64,000 nt of DNA from Microcaldota archaeon (GCA_021801355.1 JAJYYB010000005.1:86290-150289), one strand, 5' to 3'; shown: positions 43,879-53,005, numbered from the stretch's first letter. Notes: a model not told the origin generated them from the letters alone. Program-made: numbers and translations.

Positions 43879-44283
43879 CTAGAGCTTCTTTGTCTCCTCG
43901 TCTATTGCTCTGTGTTCGTAAACAAAAGCTGCTTCCTTAAGCGCTCTTAAAGATAAAGTAGCACATTTGAGTCTTGCAGGACCTGGATCTATGCCTATAA
44001 GGTCGATTATGTCCTTGACGCCCATCTTTTCCAACTTGTCTAGCGGCATACCCTTAACAAAATCGGTCAACTTGCTCGCAGTGCTCATACTTATTACACA
44101 TCCCGATCCAGAGAACTTGATATCGCTTATCTGATTTCCCTTCAATGAAAAGTACATGGTGATCTCGTCCCCGCATAATGGGTTGTGCTCATGCATCTCC
44201 CCATCGGCGTCTTTAATCACTCCATTATTGTGGGGATGTTCATATTGCTCTATCAGTTCATCAGCGTACATGTCGGCATCCAT
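43879..44283 (-). CDS. sufU: SufU/IscU-type Fe-S scaffold
   Basis: 134 aa. Cluster ligands in NPLCGDEITMYF, GSGCVISMSTASKL and RLKCATLSLRAL. Accepts sulfur from SufS or assembles clusters. GTGATAGC precedes the ATG. Last gene of the minus-strand suf operon, 13 bp after sufS. Confidence 0.93.
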   Translation of the reverse strand: MDADMYADELIEQYEHPHNNGVIKDADGEMHEHNPLCGDEITMYFSLKGNQISDIKFSGSGCVISMSTASKLTDFVKGMPLDKLEKMGVKDIIDLIGIDPGPARLKCATLSLRALKEAAFVYEHRAIDEETKKL

Positions 44284-44296
44284 GCTATCACGTTAT

Positions 44297-45541
44297 CTAT
44301 TTTCTCTTGAAAATCTTCCTTACTCTTTCGATTGCCTGAACGGCCCTATCTATATCCGCCATGTTATTGTAGAGGTAGAAACTCATCCTTGAAACCGCCT
44401 TTTCAGGTGCAAGCGTTACAACAAGAGGCATTGCGCAATGGTGGCCCGCCCTTATAGCTACCCCTTCGCTGTCGAATATGCTGGCTATATCGTGCGGATG
44501 CACACCCTTTATCGCGAAAGATATCAATCCGGTCTTTATCCCAATCTCATCCCTCCCGGGCCCGAATACAGCTACGTCATTTATCGATGACAGCTTTTCA
44601 AGCGCATAAGAGGTCAGCTCCTTCTCATGGTCGTCTATGTTCTCCATCCCAATTCCTTCGAGATAGTCGACCGCAACGCCAAATGCTATGCCTCCCTCTA
44701 TATTAGATGTCCCTGCCTCGAATTTCCACGGCAGGTCGTTCCATGTTGCTGATTGCTTTTCGACCGTCTTTATCATGTCCCCCCCGCCAAAAATAGGCTG
44801 CATCTGGTCAAGCAGTTCCGCCTTCCCATATAGAGTGCCTATGCCGGTAGGGGCAAGCATCTTATGCCCGGAGAAGGCAAAAAAGTCGCATCCTATCGCT
44901 TTTACATCGACCTTCATATGAGGGGCAGATTGTGCCCCATCCACCAATACGACTGCACCATTTTCGTGAGCTAATTTGGTTATGTAAGCCACGTCGTTTA
45001 CAGTGCCGAGAACGTTGGACACGTGGGTAACAGAAACGATCTTTGGCTTCTTCTCTAGATTCGACTTAAGGCTTTCAATATCCAGCTTCGTCTTATCTGC
45101 GTCGAGCGCAACGTAATCAAGCACCGCGCCCTTCTTTTTTGCCAGGATCTGCCACGGCACCATATTACTATGGTGTTCCATCTCAGTTATAAGTATGTGG
45201 TCGCCCCTCCCAATATTCTTCTCCCCCCACGAGAGTGAAACGAGGTTTATCGCCTCTGTTGTGTTCCTGACATATACGACCTCTTCCATGCCCTTTGCAT
45301 TTATTAGCCTAGCTACCTTACTCTTTGATTCTATGTAAGCTTCTGTCGACTTCTCCGAGATTTCGTACACTCCCCTGTTTATGTTGGCATTGTAGGCGCG
45401 GTAGAACTCCGATATTGCGTCTATCACTTTGTTGGGCTTCTGAGAAGTCGCTGCGCTGTCAAGGTAAACGAAAGGCTTACCATGCACCGCTATTTTCAGT
45501 ATCGGGAAATCGTCCCTTAGCCTATCAAAGTCTGGAGCCAT
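44297..45541 (-). CDS. sufS: Cysteine desulfurase SufS
   Basis: 414 aa. PLP-binding Lys in FAFSGHKMLAPTGIG, active Cys in RAGHHCAMPL, plus YLDSAATSQKPNKVI at the N-terminus: group II SufS/CsdA type. Mobilises sulfur from cysteine for cluster assembly. GGTTAGGAT precedes ATG; follows sufC by 11 bp. Confidence 0.95.
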   Translation of the reverse strand: MAPDFDRLRDDFPILKIAVHGKPFVYLDSAATSQKPNKVIDAISEFYRAYNANINRGVYEISEKSTEAYIESKSKVARLINAKGMEEVVYVRNTTEAINLVSLSWGEKNIGRGDHILITEMEHHSNMVPWQILAKKKGAVLDYVALDADKTKLDIESLKSNLEKKPKIVSVTHVSNVLGTVNDVAYITKLAHENGAVVLVDGAQSAPHMKVDVKAIGCDFFAFSGHKMLAPTGIGTLYGKAELLDQMQPIFGGGDMIKTVEKQSATWNDLPWKFEAGTSNIEGGIAFGVAVDYLEGIGMENIDDHEKELTSYALEKLSSINDVAVFGPGRDEIGIKTGLISFAIKGVHPHDIASIFDSEGVAIRAGHHCAMPLVVTLAPEKAVSRMSFYLYNNMADIDRAVQAIERVRKIFKRK

Positions 45542-45552
45542 ATCCTAACCTA

Positions 45553-46299
45553 TTATTTCGCACTGAAGGATTCATACCCCCCCTTCTCGACCCTATCTAT
45601 TATCTCGCTTCCTCCCTCGCCAACTAGCCTACCTTCCATCATCACGTGCACGAATTGGGGTTTCATAGTGTCTAGGATCCTCTTGTAGTGCGTTATGAGC
45701 AATATGCTCATCTTGTTCTGCCCTGCCACATTGTTTATGTTCTCGGCAACTATCCTAAGCGCGTCTACGTCCAACCCCGAATCTGGCTCGTCAAGCACCG
45801 CCAGTTTTACAACGTCCTTGAGCACAGACAGCTGCAACACCTCGGATTTCTTCTTTTCCCCACCTGAGAAGCCCTGGTTCAATGACCTGTTTATTATCTC
45901 ATCGCTCATCTTCAGGTGCTTTATGTTGCCCTTTATGTCGTCCATCAGCTGTTTCACGTTAGTCCTCTCATCGGCAAGTGCAGCCCTTGCATTTCTCATG
46001 AAGTTTATGAAGTTCACCCCGTCTATCTCGATCGGGTTCTGGAATAGCATGAAGATCCCAAGCTTGGCGCGCTTGTCTGTGCTCATCGTTAGTATGCTCT
46101 TTCCGTCGATTAGTATGTCGCCCATGGTGACTTTGTACTTCGGGTACCCCATTATCACCTTTGCAAGCGTTGTCTTGCCAGAGCCGTTCGGTCCCATGAC
46201 AACATGGAACTCCCCGTCCTTTATCTTGAGATTCAGGCCCTTTATGATCTCCTTTTCAGCAACGTCAACGTGCAAATCCTTTATCTCTATACCCACCAA
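45553..46299 (-). CDS. sufC: Fe-S assembly ATPase SufC
   Basis: 248 aa ABC ATPase. Walker A GPNGSGKTTLAKVIMG, SufC-type signature GFSGGEKKKSEVLQL, Walker B LAVLDEPDSGLDVDAL. Forms the SufBC2D scaffold with SufB and SufD in the cytoplasm. TTG or GTG start after GGTGATT. Directly follows the regulator gene. Confidence 0.95.
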   Translation of the reverse strand: MVGIEIKDLHVDVAEKEIIKGLNLKIKDGEFHVVMGPNGSGKTTLAKVIMGYPKYKVTMGDILIDGKSILTMSTDKRAKLGIFMLFQNPIEIDGVNFINFMRNARAALADERTNVKQLMDDIKGNIKHLKMSDEIINRSLNQGFSGGEKKKSEVLQLSVLKDVVKLAVLDEPDSGLDVDALRIVAENINNVAGQNKMSILLITHYKRILDTMKPQFVHVMMEGRLVGEGGSEIIDRVEKGGYESFSAK

Positions 46300-46304
46300 A
46301 TCAC

Positions 46305-46616
46305 CTACTTAACCATCAAATTGCAATCGAACCGTTCATATGTCTGGCACATCAGGCATTTGTACTTCTGTGCCCCGATCCTGTCGCCTCTAATCAGGCT
46401 TTCAACGAAGCTCTTTACGACCTTAGGATCAAGCGCCTTCCCTGAAGTCTTTATGTCGCCATTCAGATATTTGCTCACCGCCGCTTGCGTTATATCAAGG
46501 AGTTTGGCTATATTCTGCTGCTTCAGACCGTAGTCCGCAGTCATCATCTTTGTAGCAGAAGCTTTTATCATAGGTGTAATCTCCTTTATGACACGATCAT
46601 AGTTGTTTGCTGCCAT
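46305..46616 (-). CDS. HTH regulator inside the suf operon, Cys-containing C-terminus
   Basis: 103 aa. Helix-turn-helix LKQQNIAKLLDITQAAVSKYL of the archaeal COG2522-like type, then a C-terminal KYKCLMCQTYERFDC with three Cys that could bind an Fe-S cluster or zinc. Lies between sufD and sufC on the same strand with tight spacing. Probably regulates the operon in response to cluster status; this is inferred from motif and position. Confidence 0.8.
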   Translation of the reverse strand: MAANNYDRVIKEITPMIKASATKMMTADYGLKQQNIAKLLDITQAAVSKYLNGDIKTSGKALDPKVVKSFVESLIRGDRIGAQKYKCLMCQTYERFDCNLMVK

Positions 46617-46648
46617 CAATACACGCCCGCTTCCATAGTTCTAAAATA

Positions 46649-47962
46649 TCACGTCTGGCCCCTGTACTTGTAGTGCTGGCCTATCTGGTTCTCCTCCTCC
46701 TTGCCGGCGAAGCCTGCAAATACAACATCATCATCGTCAATTCTGGGTACATGGCCGAACCCCTTGCCATCAATTTTCTCCCTTATCAGGGCCAGCGCCA
46801 TTATCTTTATCAGTTTGTCATTTACCTTGTAAAGAGTGTCTGCAAAGAATCCTGTCAGCATCAGGCGCTTCGCCATTGATATCTCCATGCCTCTTGAAGT
46901 TATATAAAACAGCGATTCCTCGTTTATTGGTGCAGTTGCGGAAGAGTGCGTCGCCCTAACCGCACTTTCATCTATTGCCATTGAAGGCAGTGATTCAATC
47001 TTTGCCTCCTTATCTATGATGAGGCCGCGCTCGCTGACGAAAGATTTTGCCCCTGTGGAGCCTAGATTTATTTTTGCGAAGCCCTTCAGCCAGCTTACCG
47101 ACCTGTCTTTCACGGCCGCTTTTGACTCCAACACGCTGTTCGTTTCAGGACCGGAATTCTCTATCACTGTGTTTACATCAAATTTCTGCTCCGAAGCGCC
47201 AAAAATCAGCTCCCTCACGTCCACCGAACTTGTTTCATCCACTGCAGTTATACTGTTCTTGGAGCGCGTCAGAGCCCCGCCATTGTACACGAAGTTAACG
47301 TTCAGGTTAGATCGCGCCTTAGCATAACCCTTGCAGAAGTTCAGCACCTTCGTATTTCGGTCCTCGTTATGCAGAAGGTTGATCTCGACTTTAGAATCCT
47401 CGGCAACTCTGGCTTCGTTCATTATCGCCAGTACGGAGCCGCCAGTGGTTTTCGATTGGAACAGCTGTGTGAGCTCAAGCTTCGAATTTTTCCCTACGTT
47501 TATCAGGACCTGTGTTACGAGAGGGGCGTCGGTGTTTATGAATAGCAGGTTGGCGCGTACATTCTTGTTGTCCGGCACGTCTATGATCACTGCATTCTTT
47601 GAATAAGCGTGTATCATCGCAACGAACTTGTCCTCCGCGCTGTCATGCAGTTTCCTCTTAATTATCTGCCCATCAAGTTCTTCTACAGGCAGTATCCCTA
47701 TGTAATCGTTCTTGCTTATAATCCTGTCAACGCTCCCTATCGCGGCATCGAAGCGCTTATTCTCTATAACCTCAAGGTCCCTGCTCAGCGCATCGTAGGC
47801 GCTCCTGAAGCGTTTTGCCTCCTCATCGTTGTCCGCTCCGCGTTTCAGCTCCTGCTGCACCTGCATCAAGATATGGTTGCGTATGTAGAGCAGGTTGGCC
47901 TCATCCGGCATGTCCCTGTACTGCTCTAGCGCAACGCTCTTTATCTTATCATAATCAGACAA
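46649..47962 (-). CDS. sufD: Fe-S assembly protein SufD
   Basis: 437 aa. C-terminal beta-helix core (SLPSMAIDESAVRATHSSAT, FYITSRGMEISMAKRLMLTG) matches SufB/SufD family; shorter and less conserved than SufB, which identifies SufD. N-terminal helical region is charged. TTG start after GGTAAG. 26 bp downstream of sufB. Confidence 0.9.
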   Translation of the reverse strand: MSDYDKIKSVALEQYRDMPDEANLLYIRNHILMQVQQELKRGADNDEEAKRFRSAYDALSRDLEVIENKRFDAAIGSVDRIISKNDYIGILPVEELDGQIIKRKLHDSAEDKFVAMIHAYSKNAVIIDVPDNKNVRANLLFINTDAPLVTQVLINVGKNSKLELTQLFQSKTTGGSVLAIMNEARVAEDSKVEINLLHNEDRNTKVLNFCKGYAKARSNLNVNFVYNGGALTRSKNSITAVDETSSVDVRELIFGASEQKFDVNTVIENSGPETNSVLESKAAVKDRSVSWLKGFAKINLGSTGAKSFVSERGLIIDKEAKIESLPSMAIDESAVRATHSSATAPINEESLFYITSRGMEISMAKRLMLTGFFADTLYKVNDKLIKIMALALIREKIDGKGFGHVPRIDDDDVVFAGFAGKEEENQIGQHYKYRGQT

Positions 47963-47988
47963 ACTTACCTACCTGCAACTTACTGCAA

Positions 47989-49413
47989 TCAACCCACTGA
48001 GTTGGTCATGTCAAGCTTTATGAGCCTCTTCAGCTCTATCGAGTATTCAAGCGGCAGCACCTTCGTAAGGTCCTGTATGAATCCAAGGACTATCGTTGTT
48101 ATGGCATCCTCCTCGCTAAGCCCCCTGGACATAAGGTAGAAGACCTCGTCCTCACCTATCCTGCCGACCGTGGCCTCGTGTGTTATGGCTGCGTCGTCCC
48201 TCAAGATTTCCATCTTCGGATAAGTGTTGGTCTTTGACTCGTTGTCGAGCAGCAGCGCGTCGCACCTTACTGCCGAAGTTGAGTCTTCGGCGTTCTTTTC
48301 CACGTGTATCAAGCCCCTGAATGTCGTTACCCCAGAGCCTATGGAAACGCTTTTCGATATTATCTTGGAAGACGTGCCAGGAGCCAGATGAAGCACCTTG
48401 CCTCCGGTATCCTGTATCTGCTCATTCCCTGCGACAGCTATGGAAAGAATCTCACCCTTTGAACCCCTGCCTTTGAGGTAAACGCTCGGGTATTTCATGT
48501 TTGCCTTGCTCCCTATGTTCGCGTCTATCCATTCCACATAGGCGTTTTCGTAGGCGTACGCCCTCTGCGTTACCAGGTTGTAAACGTTCTTTGACCAGTT
48601 CTGTATCGTGACATACCTTACGTGCGCATCCTTGTGGGCTATTATCTCCACGTTAGCCGCGTGAAGTGACGATCCTATGTATATCGGCGCGGTGCAACCC
48701 TCTATATAGGTCACGTCCGCACCTTCATCAGCTATTATCAATGTCCTCTCAAACTGCCCTGCCTTGTCCGCATTTATCCTGAAGTACGCCTGCAATGGCA
48801 TCGCTACCTTGACCCCCTTAGGGACGTAAATGAACGAGCCGCCGCTCCATACTGCAGTGTTCAACGCGGCGAACTTATTGTCTGTTGGAGGTATGAGCGT
48901 TCCGAAGTACTTTCTGACCAGCTCAGGATACTTCTTGACTGCCGTATCTGTATCTATGAATATAACGCCGTCCTTCTCCAGCTCCTCCTTGACGTGGCTG
49001 TACACCACCTCGGAATCGAATTGCGCCTCCGCCCCCGCGAAGAACTTCCTCTCGGCTTCCGGTATGCCGAGCTTGTCGAACGTCTTCTTTATGTCCTCGG
49101 GCACATCTGCCCAGCTGTCGCTCTTCTTGCCGCCAGGCTTTATATAGTAGTAAATGTCGTCAAAATCCAGCTTCTTCAGGTCCACCCCCCATAGCGGTAC
49201 CGGTTTGCTGTTGAAGACCCTGAGTGCCGTAAGCCTTGTCTGCAGCATCCATTCCGGCTCATTCTTGTGCGCCGAGATTTCCCTTACAACGTCTTCTGAA
49301 AGCCCCTTATGCGTCTTGAACTCTGGCTTAGCGTCTGTCTTGAAGCCGTATTTCTTAAGGTATTCGGCATCGTTTTGGGCAACCAGCCGCTCCTCCAGCC
49401 TTTGATTAGCCAT
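47989..49413 (-). CDS. sufB: Fe-S assembly protein SufB
   Basis: 474 aa. LSEDVVREISAHKNEPEWML, VWSGGSFIYVPKGVKV, YIEGCTAPIYIGSSLHAA and THEATVGRIGEDEVFYLMSR are the SufB hallmarks. Scaffold subunit of SufBC2D. ATG at 49413; GTG at 49422 possible. First gene of the operon, with a TATA-like box about 65-75 bases upstream and a triple repeat beyond it. Confidence 0.96.
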   Translation of the reverse strand: MANQRLEERLVAQNDAEYLKKYGFKTDAKPEFKTHKGLSEDVVREISAHKNEPEWMLQTRLTALRVFNSKPVPLWGVDLKKLDFDDIYYYIKPGGKKSDSWADVPEDIKKTFDKLGIPEAERKFFAGAEAQFDSEVVYSHVKEELEKDGVIFIDTDTAVKKYPELVRKYFGTLIPPTDNKFAALNTAVWSGGSFIYVPKGVKVAMPLQAYFRINADKAGQFERTLIIADEGADVTYIEGCTAPIYIGSSLHAANVEIIAHKDAHVRYVTIQNWSKNVYNLVTQRAYAYENAYVEWIDANIGSKANMKYPSVYLKGRGSKGEILSIAVAGNEQIQDTGGKVLHLAPGTSSKIISKSVSIGSGVTTFRGLIHVEKNAEDSTSAVRCDALLLDNESKTNTYPKMEILRDDAAITHEATVGRIGEDEVFYLMSRGLSEEDAITTIVLGFIQDLTKVLPLEYSIELKRLIKLDMTNSVG

Positions 49414-49477
49414 GCCATACACGAATATTATAGCCTGTTCAAATAGGATATAACTGAGTTATAATGGCTTTTCCTGT

Positions 49478-49487
49478 ATTTAAATCT
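49478..49487 (-). promoter_or_regulatory. TATA box of suf operon
   Basis: GATTTAAATA on the minus strand, giving a transcription start near 49455 and a leader of about 40 bases before sufB. Confidence 0.5.
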
Positions 49488-49490
49488 TGC

Positions 49491-49522
49491 GCACAATTTT
49501 CGCACAATTTTGGCACAAAATG
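49491..49522 (-). repeat. Three 11-bp direct repeats at suf promoter
   Basis: Plus-strand units GCACAATTTT at 49491, 49502 and a variant GCACAAAATG at 49513, each spaced 11 bp, i.e. one helical turn. They sit immediately upstream of the suf TATA box and could bind a regulator there, or act on the divergent Nudix gene. Confidence 0.6.
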
Positions 49523-49611
49523 CAATGCGCTGCTTAAGCCCTCGCAGAAAGCAGAATCGCTTTATAAAAACCCTTAAATACATCCGAGTCCTAAAACCAT
49601 AATGTGGTAAA

Positions 49612-50343
49612 GTGGACGTTTCAAAGGCGCCTCAAGATGAGCCAGCCAATCAGGATGCTAAAGGAGACGATTTAGCTCCAGCGAACGGCAAGAACGATGA
49701 AAAAGCCTCATTCGAGAAGGGCATAAAAGAGGGCGAAGAGATACTCAATATAATAAACAACGGCGGTGCCGGTGCGCCTCCGATAAGGGTCGTTAAGGAG
49801 GACTGGCAGAAAGTGGGCCATATAAAGACATCCACCAGGGAGTACGAGGTAGAAAACGTTCATACCGATTGGCAGGTAATCAAAATCGGTGACGGTGCCA
49901 CAATACTGCCAGTAATAGAAAAGGACGGCAAGAAGTACATAGTCCTAGAGTTCAAGCCGGATCCGTCCGTGGGCCAGTGGGTTCTGCAGCTGCCGGCAGG
50001 AGGCAGGGACGCTAACGAGGACAGCAAGACAACCGCAGAAAGGGAGCTCGAGGAGGAAACAGGCTACAAGGCCGCGAATCTTACGCTTTTCATGCACGAT
50101 ATGCACTTCCTGCCAGCAAGGCTGGACCAAAGGGAAGATGTTTACCTGGCAACCGGGTTGACCGAGGGCTACAGGCACCTCGAATACGAGGAGCAGCCCA
50201 TAAAGGTCTGCGTCTTCCCGGAGGAGCTAGTGGAGGTCCTGCTGAAGCAGAACAAGATAACAGACTTCAGGACGGTCGCTGTGCTTAGCCAGTACTTCCT
50301 CCGCGAGCGCGACAAGAAGGACATGGGCCTGCTCAGGAGTTGA
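49612..50343 (+). CDS. Nudix hydrolase, ADP-ribose pyrophosphatase-like
   Basis: 243 aa. The Nudix box is complete (GGRDANEDSKTTAERELEEE followed by TGY). Preceded by LQLPAGG, typical of ADP-ribose/NDP-sugar pyrophosphatases. The first ~75 residues are an acidic/charged extension not usual in the family. GTG start at 49612. Substrate inferred only at subfamily level. Confidence 0.85.
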   Translation: MDVSKAPQDEPANQDAKGDDLAPANGKNDEKASFEKGIKEGEEILNIINNGGAGAPPIRVVKEDWQKVGHIKTSTREYEVENVHTDWQVIKIGDGATILPVIEKDGKKYIVLEFKPDPSVGQWVLQLPAGGRDANEDSKTTAERELEEETGYKAANLTLFMHDMHFLPARLDQREDVYLATGLTEGYRHLEYEEQPIKVCVFPEELVEVLLKQNKITDFRTVAVLSQYFLRERDKKDMGLLRS

Positions 50344-50746
50344 ACGAACGACGCATTTAAAGGATTGAAACAGTTCCGTAGTCGCAATAATCCAATGCAA
50401 TGTCGAAATCCCTAAAGTTTCGGATAGCAGGCTAAGATATAATCGCCTTCAGCAGCATTGCAGAACGGCAAAGTAAAGAAGGCTTTCATTTCCAATGCTC
50501 ATTCGCCTCTGATACAAATTTCTTCGTATCGCTCCGCGAATTGGTAGCTTGGTGTTTGGCTACGCCCGGATTTTCAGGACTGAATAGTATCTGTGTGCTT
50601 TATCAAATTGCTACATACCTCAAATAAACGCATAAGCATTAGTGCAACCCATTGCTACGAGTACTGAGAATTGGCTATATACATTAAAATTACTTGGCTT
50701 CCATATCAATATCATTATCATTCTTTCTGTTATAAGTGGGGATTTA
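50344..50746 (+). other. Intergenic stretch without identified gene
   Basis: 403 bp between the Nudix gene and the ALDH ATG. A strong SD (GTGGGGAT) marks its end. No tRNA, C/D sRNA or coding sequence could be supported. Confidence 0.4.
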
Positions 50747-52369
50747 ATGGCAAAAAAGGGCTTTGATAACGAATCTACTTACAAGAAGGCATTGGAAGAA
50801 GGCAAAGAGGGCGAATTCGACTCCCTTTTTGAAAGCGCAGTCAAAGAAGTCAGGGCGCATTTCGGTTCTGTCCATCCAATGTTCATAAGCGGCAATGCGG
50901 TCTATGCCAAGGAGCAGCTGGTAGAGCGCTCCCCAATAGACGGTGTCACGATCGGCAAGTTTCAGAAGGGCACCCGTGACGATGCCAAGGCAGCGATAAA
51001 CGCCGCGCTGCATGCTTTCAAGCAGTGGCGCGACATGGACTATAGGGACAGGGTCTCAATATTCACGAAGGCTGCAGATTTATTCTCAAAGAAGAAATTC
51101 GAGCTGGCTGCGGTACTGAGCAGCGAGAACGGCAAGTCGAGGTACGAGTCCGTGGGCGAGGTCGACGAAGCTGTCGATTTCATACACTACTATGCTAACG
51201 AAATGCTCCGCAACAAGGGCTTCTCCAGGAAGACCATGGTCGTCGAAAGCACTGCAAAGGTGAGTGCAGGCTTCCAGGGCGCGCCAGGCAGCGCAGAGAA
51301 GGTCACGATATCTATGAAGCCATACGGTGTTTTCGGCATAATAGCGCCATTCAACTTCCCGGTTTCTATATCCGTAGGGATGAGCGCAGGCGCTATGATA
51401 ACGGGCAACACAGTGGTTTTCAAGCCCTCCTCGACCGACAATATGTCGATGTTCACAGGCCTGAAGATATACGAGATACTGGCTGAGGCGGGCCTGCCGC
51501 CAGGCGTGTTCAACTATGTCACTGGCCCGGGTTCTGAAATAGGCGACGAGCTGATAGTGAACAAGAGCGTTTCAGGCATAGCGTTCACAGGGTCGAAGAG
51601 CACCGGGCTCGGCATGATAGCGAAGACCTTCGGCGCAGGGCAGCAGAAGGTGTTTGTTGTTGAGATGGGCGGGAAGAACCCTGCGATAGTCTCGAAATAT
51701 GCAAACATAGACGATGCGGTATCGGGCTGCGCCAGCGCAGCCTTCGGTTTCTCTGGCCAGAAGTGCAGCGCTCTCTCCAGAGTGTATGTGCACGAATCGA
51801 TAAAGGAGCTGTTCATAAGCAAGCTGATAGAGAAGGTCCATACGTTCAGGGTAGGCAATCCGCTTGAGAAAGGCGTCTACATAGGCCCTCTGATAAGCGA
51901 GAGCGCCATGAAGAGGTACATGGAGGCAATAGACAAGGCAAAGGCAGCGGGCCGCGTCCTTTACGGCGGGAAGAGGGTTGATACTGGCTTGGACGGCTAC
52001 TACGTTGAGCCGGCGATAGTCGAACTGAGGCACGACCACGAGCTTTTCCACAGGGAGCTTTTCGCTCCAATACTGACTATAGACAGCTACAAGGACATAA
52101 GTGATGCGATAAGGATGGCAAACGACGTAGAATACGGCCTGACCGCCGGGATGTACAGCAAAAACAAGCGCGAGATAAAGGAATTCTCCGCTAACATAGA
52201 GGCTGGAGTGGTCTACATAAACAGGGCGATAAGCGCGACGACAGGCGCGATAGTGGGCCTGCACACGTTCGTTGGCTGGAAAGGGAGCGGCCTGACAGGC
52301 AAGGGCACCGGCAGCAAATTCTATCTTCAGCAGTTCATGCGCGAGCAGAGCCTGTCACTCACAAAGTGA
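50747..52369 (+). CDS. Aldehyde dehydrogenase, P5C-dehydrogenase-like
   Basis: 540 aa. Catalytic Cys in GFSGQKCSALSRVYV, Glu in VVEMGGKNPAIV, Asn in APFNFPVSIS, and NAD-binding GFTGSK-like IAFTGSKSTGLG. The long N-terminus (VKEVRAHFGSVHPMFISGN, ERSPIDGVTIGKFQKGT) and SSENGKSRYESVGEVDEAVD resemble group II P5C dehydrogenases. It would complete proline oxidation to glutamate begun by the proline dehydrogenase at 27.6 kb. ATG at 50747 after GTGGGGAT; upstream ATG at 50642 rejected. Confidence 0.83.
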   Translation: MAKKGFDNESTYKKALEEGKEGEFDSLFESAVKEVRAHFGSVHPMFISGNAVYAKEQLVERSPIDGVTIGKFQKGTRDDAKAAINAALHAFKQWRDMDYRDRVSIFTKAADLFSKKKFELAAVLSSENGKSRYESVGEVDEAVDFIHYYANEMLRNKGFSRKTMVVESTAKVSAGFQGAPGSAEKVTISMKPYGVFGIIAPFNFPVSISVGMSAGAMITGNTVVFKPSSTDNMSMFTGLKIYEILAEAGLPPGVFNYVTGPGSEIGDELIVNKSVSGIAFTGSKSTGLGMIAKTFGAGQQKVFVVEMGGKNPAIVSKYANIDDAVSGCASAAFGFSGQKCSALSRVYVHESIKELFISKLIEKVHTFRVGNPLEKGVYIGPLISESAMKRYMEAIDKAKAAGRVLYGGKRVDTGLDGYYVEPAIVELRHDHELFHRELFAPILTIDSYKDISDAIRMANDVEYGLTAGMYSKNKREIKEFSANIEAGVVYINRAISATTGAIVGLHTFVGWKGSGLTGKGTGSKFYLQQFMREQSLSLTK

Positions 52370-52388
52370 ATCCGCCTAAGGTGTTAAT

Positions 52389-52787
52389 ACGCTTAGCATT
52401 CTGGCCAAGCGCCTCAAGTACCGCTCAATAGAGATACTGCTTAAGGGCCATAAGATAAATGTGCAGGTAGCCGATTCCTCCTTCAAGCGCATGATAGGCT
52501 TGATGTACCGCGATGAGATCGGCAAAGGAAGCGGCATGCTTTTCATTTTTGGCAGTCCAGGCAACCACGGCATATGGATGAAGAACATGCGGTTCCCGAT
52601 AGACATAGCATGGCTGGATTCGCGCAAGATCGTGGTGAGCGTGGTGCACAGCGCGATGCCCTGCAGGTCCATAAACTGCCCCGTATACAAGCCCGGCAGC
52701 ACGGCGAAATACGTGATTGAGCTCAGCAGCGGGGTTTTAGCCAAGCACGGCATCAAAATCGGTGACAGGCTGTCCTTCGATGATTGA
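52389..52787 (+). CDS. DUF192 protein; ACG start proposed
   Basis: 132 aa from ACG at 52389. Core: INVQVADSSFKRMIGLMYR, GMLFIFGSPGNHGIWMKNM, FPIDIAWLD, KYVIELSSG, the DUF192 beta barrel, usually extracytoplasmic or cytoplasmic and of unknown function. GTG at 52461 would delete the first conserved strand; the frame is open back to a TAA at 52377. ACG at 52389 sits 5 bases after AAGGTG. No ATG, GTG or TTG exists in that span. 19 bp after the ALDH gene. Confidence 0.78.
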   Translation, partial: TLSILAKRLKYRSIEILLKGHKINVQVADSSFKRMIGLMYRDEIGKGSGMLFIFGSPGNHGIWMKNMRFPIDIAWLDSRKIVVSVVHSAMPCRSINCPVYKPGSTAKYVIELSSGVLAKHGIKIGDRLSFDD

Positions 52788-52871
52788 TTGTGGCGCAAAG
52801 TTCCTGTCAGCGCGAATTTCTAGCTCATTGATTCGGAAGGCAGAACGGCGGTATGCCGTTCTACCAAATAG

Positions 52872-52962
52872 CGGACCTGGCGGGATTTTCATACCTCGTA
52901 TTTTGAACCCGCAACATCCGGGTCCGAAGCCCGGCGCGCTATCCAAGTTACGCCACAGATCC
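52872..52962 (-). tRNA. tRNA-Arg (TCG) with 16-nt T-loop intron
   Basis: Acceptor GGATCTG/CAGGTCC, D-stem GCG/CGC, anticodon stem CCGGG/CCCGG with loop CTTCGGA (anticodon TCG), T-stem GCGGG/CCCGC, discriminator G. The T-loop is 23 nt. It folds as a textbook bulge-helix-bulge: helix TTCA/TGAA (4 bp) with 3-nt bulges AAA and AAT, inner TAC/GTA stem and GAG loop. Cutting after the second base of each bulge removes 52886-52901 and leaves TTCAAAT. Confidence 0.93.
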
Positions 52963-53005
52963 TGATACTATTTGTAAGCGAAAAGTTAAGATAATGTCTG
53001 GGCGC

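Noticed and set aside
50642..50746. N-terminal extension of the ALDH from ATG 50642
   Set aside because: The extension is unconserved and hydrophobic, and a strong SD (GTGGGGAT) sits directly before the ATG at 50747.
51572..52264. 230-codon minus-strand frame inside the aldehyde dehydrogenase
   Set aside because: Arg/Cys/Tyr-rich shadow; the plus strand encodes an intact ALDH with all catalytic residues.
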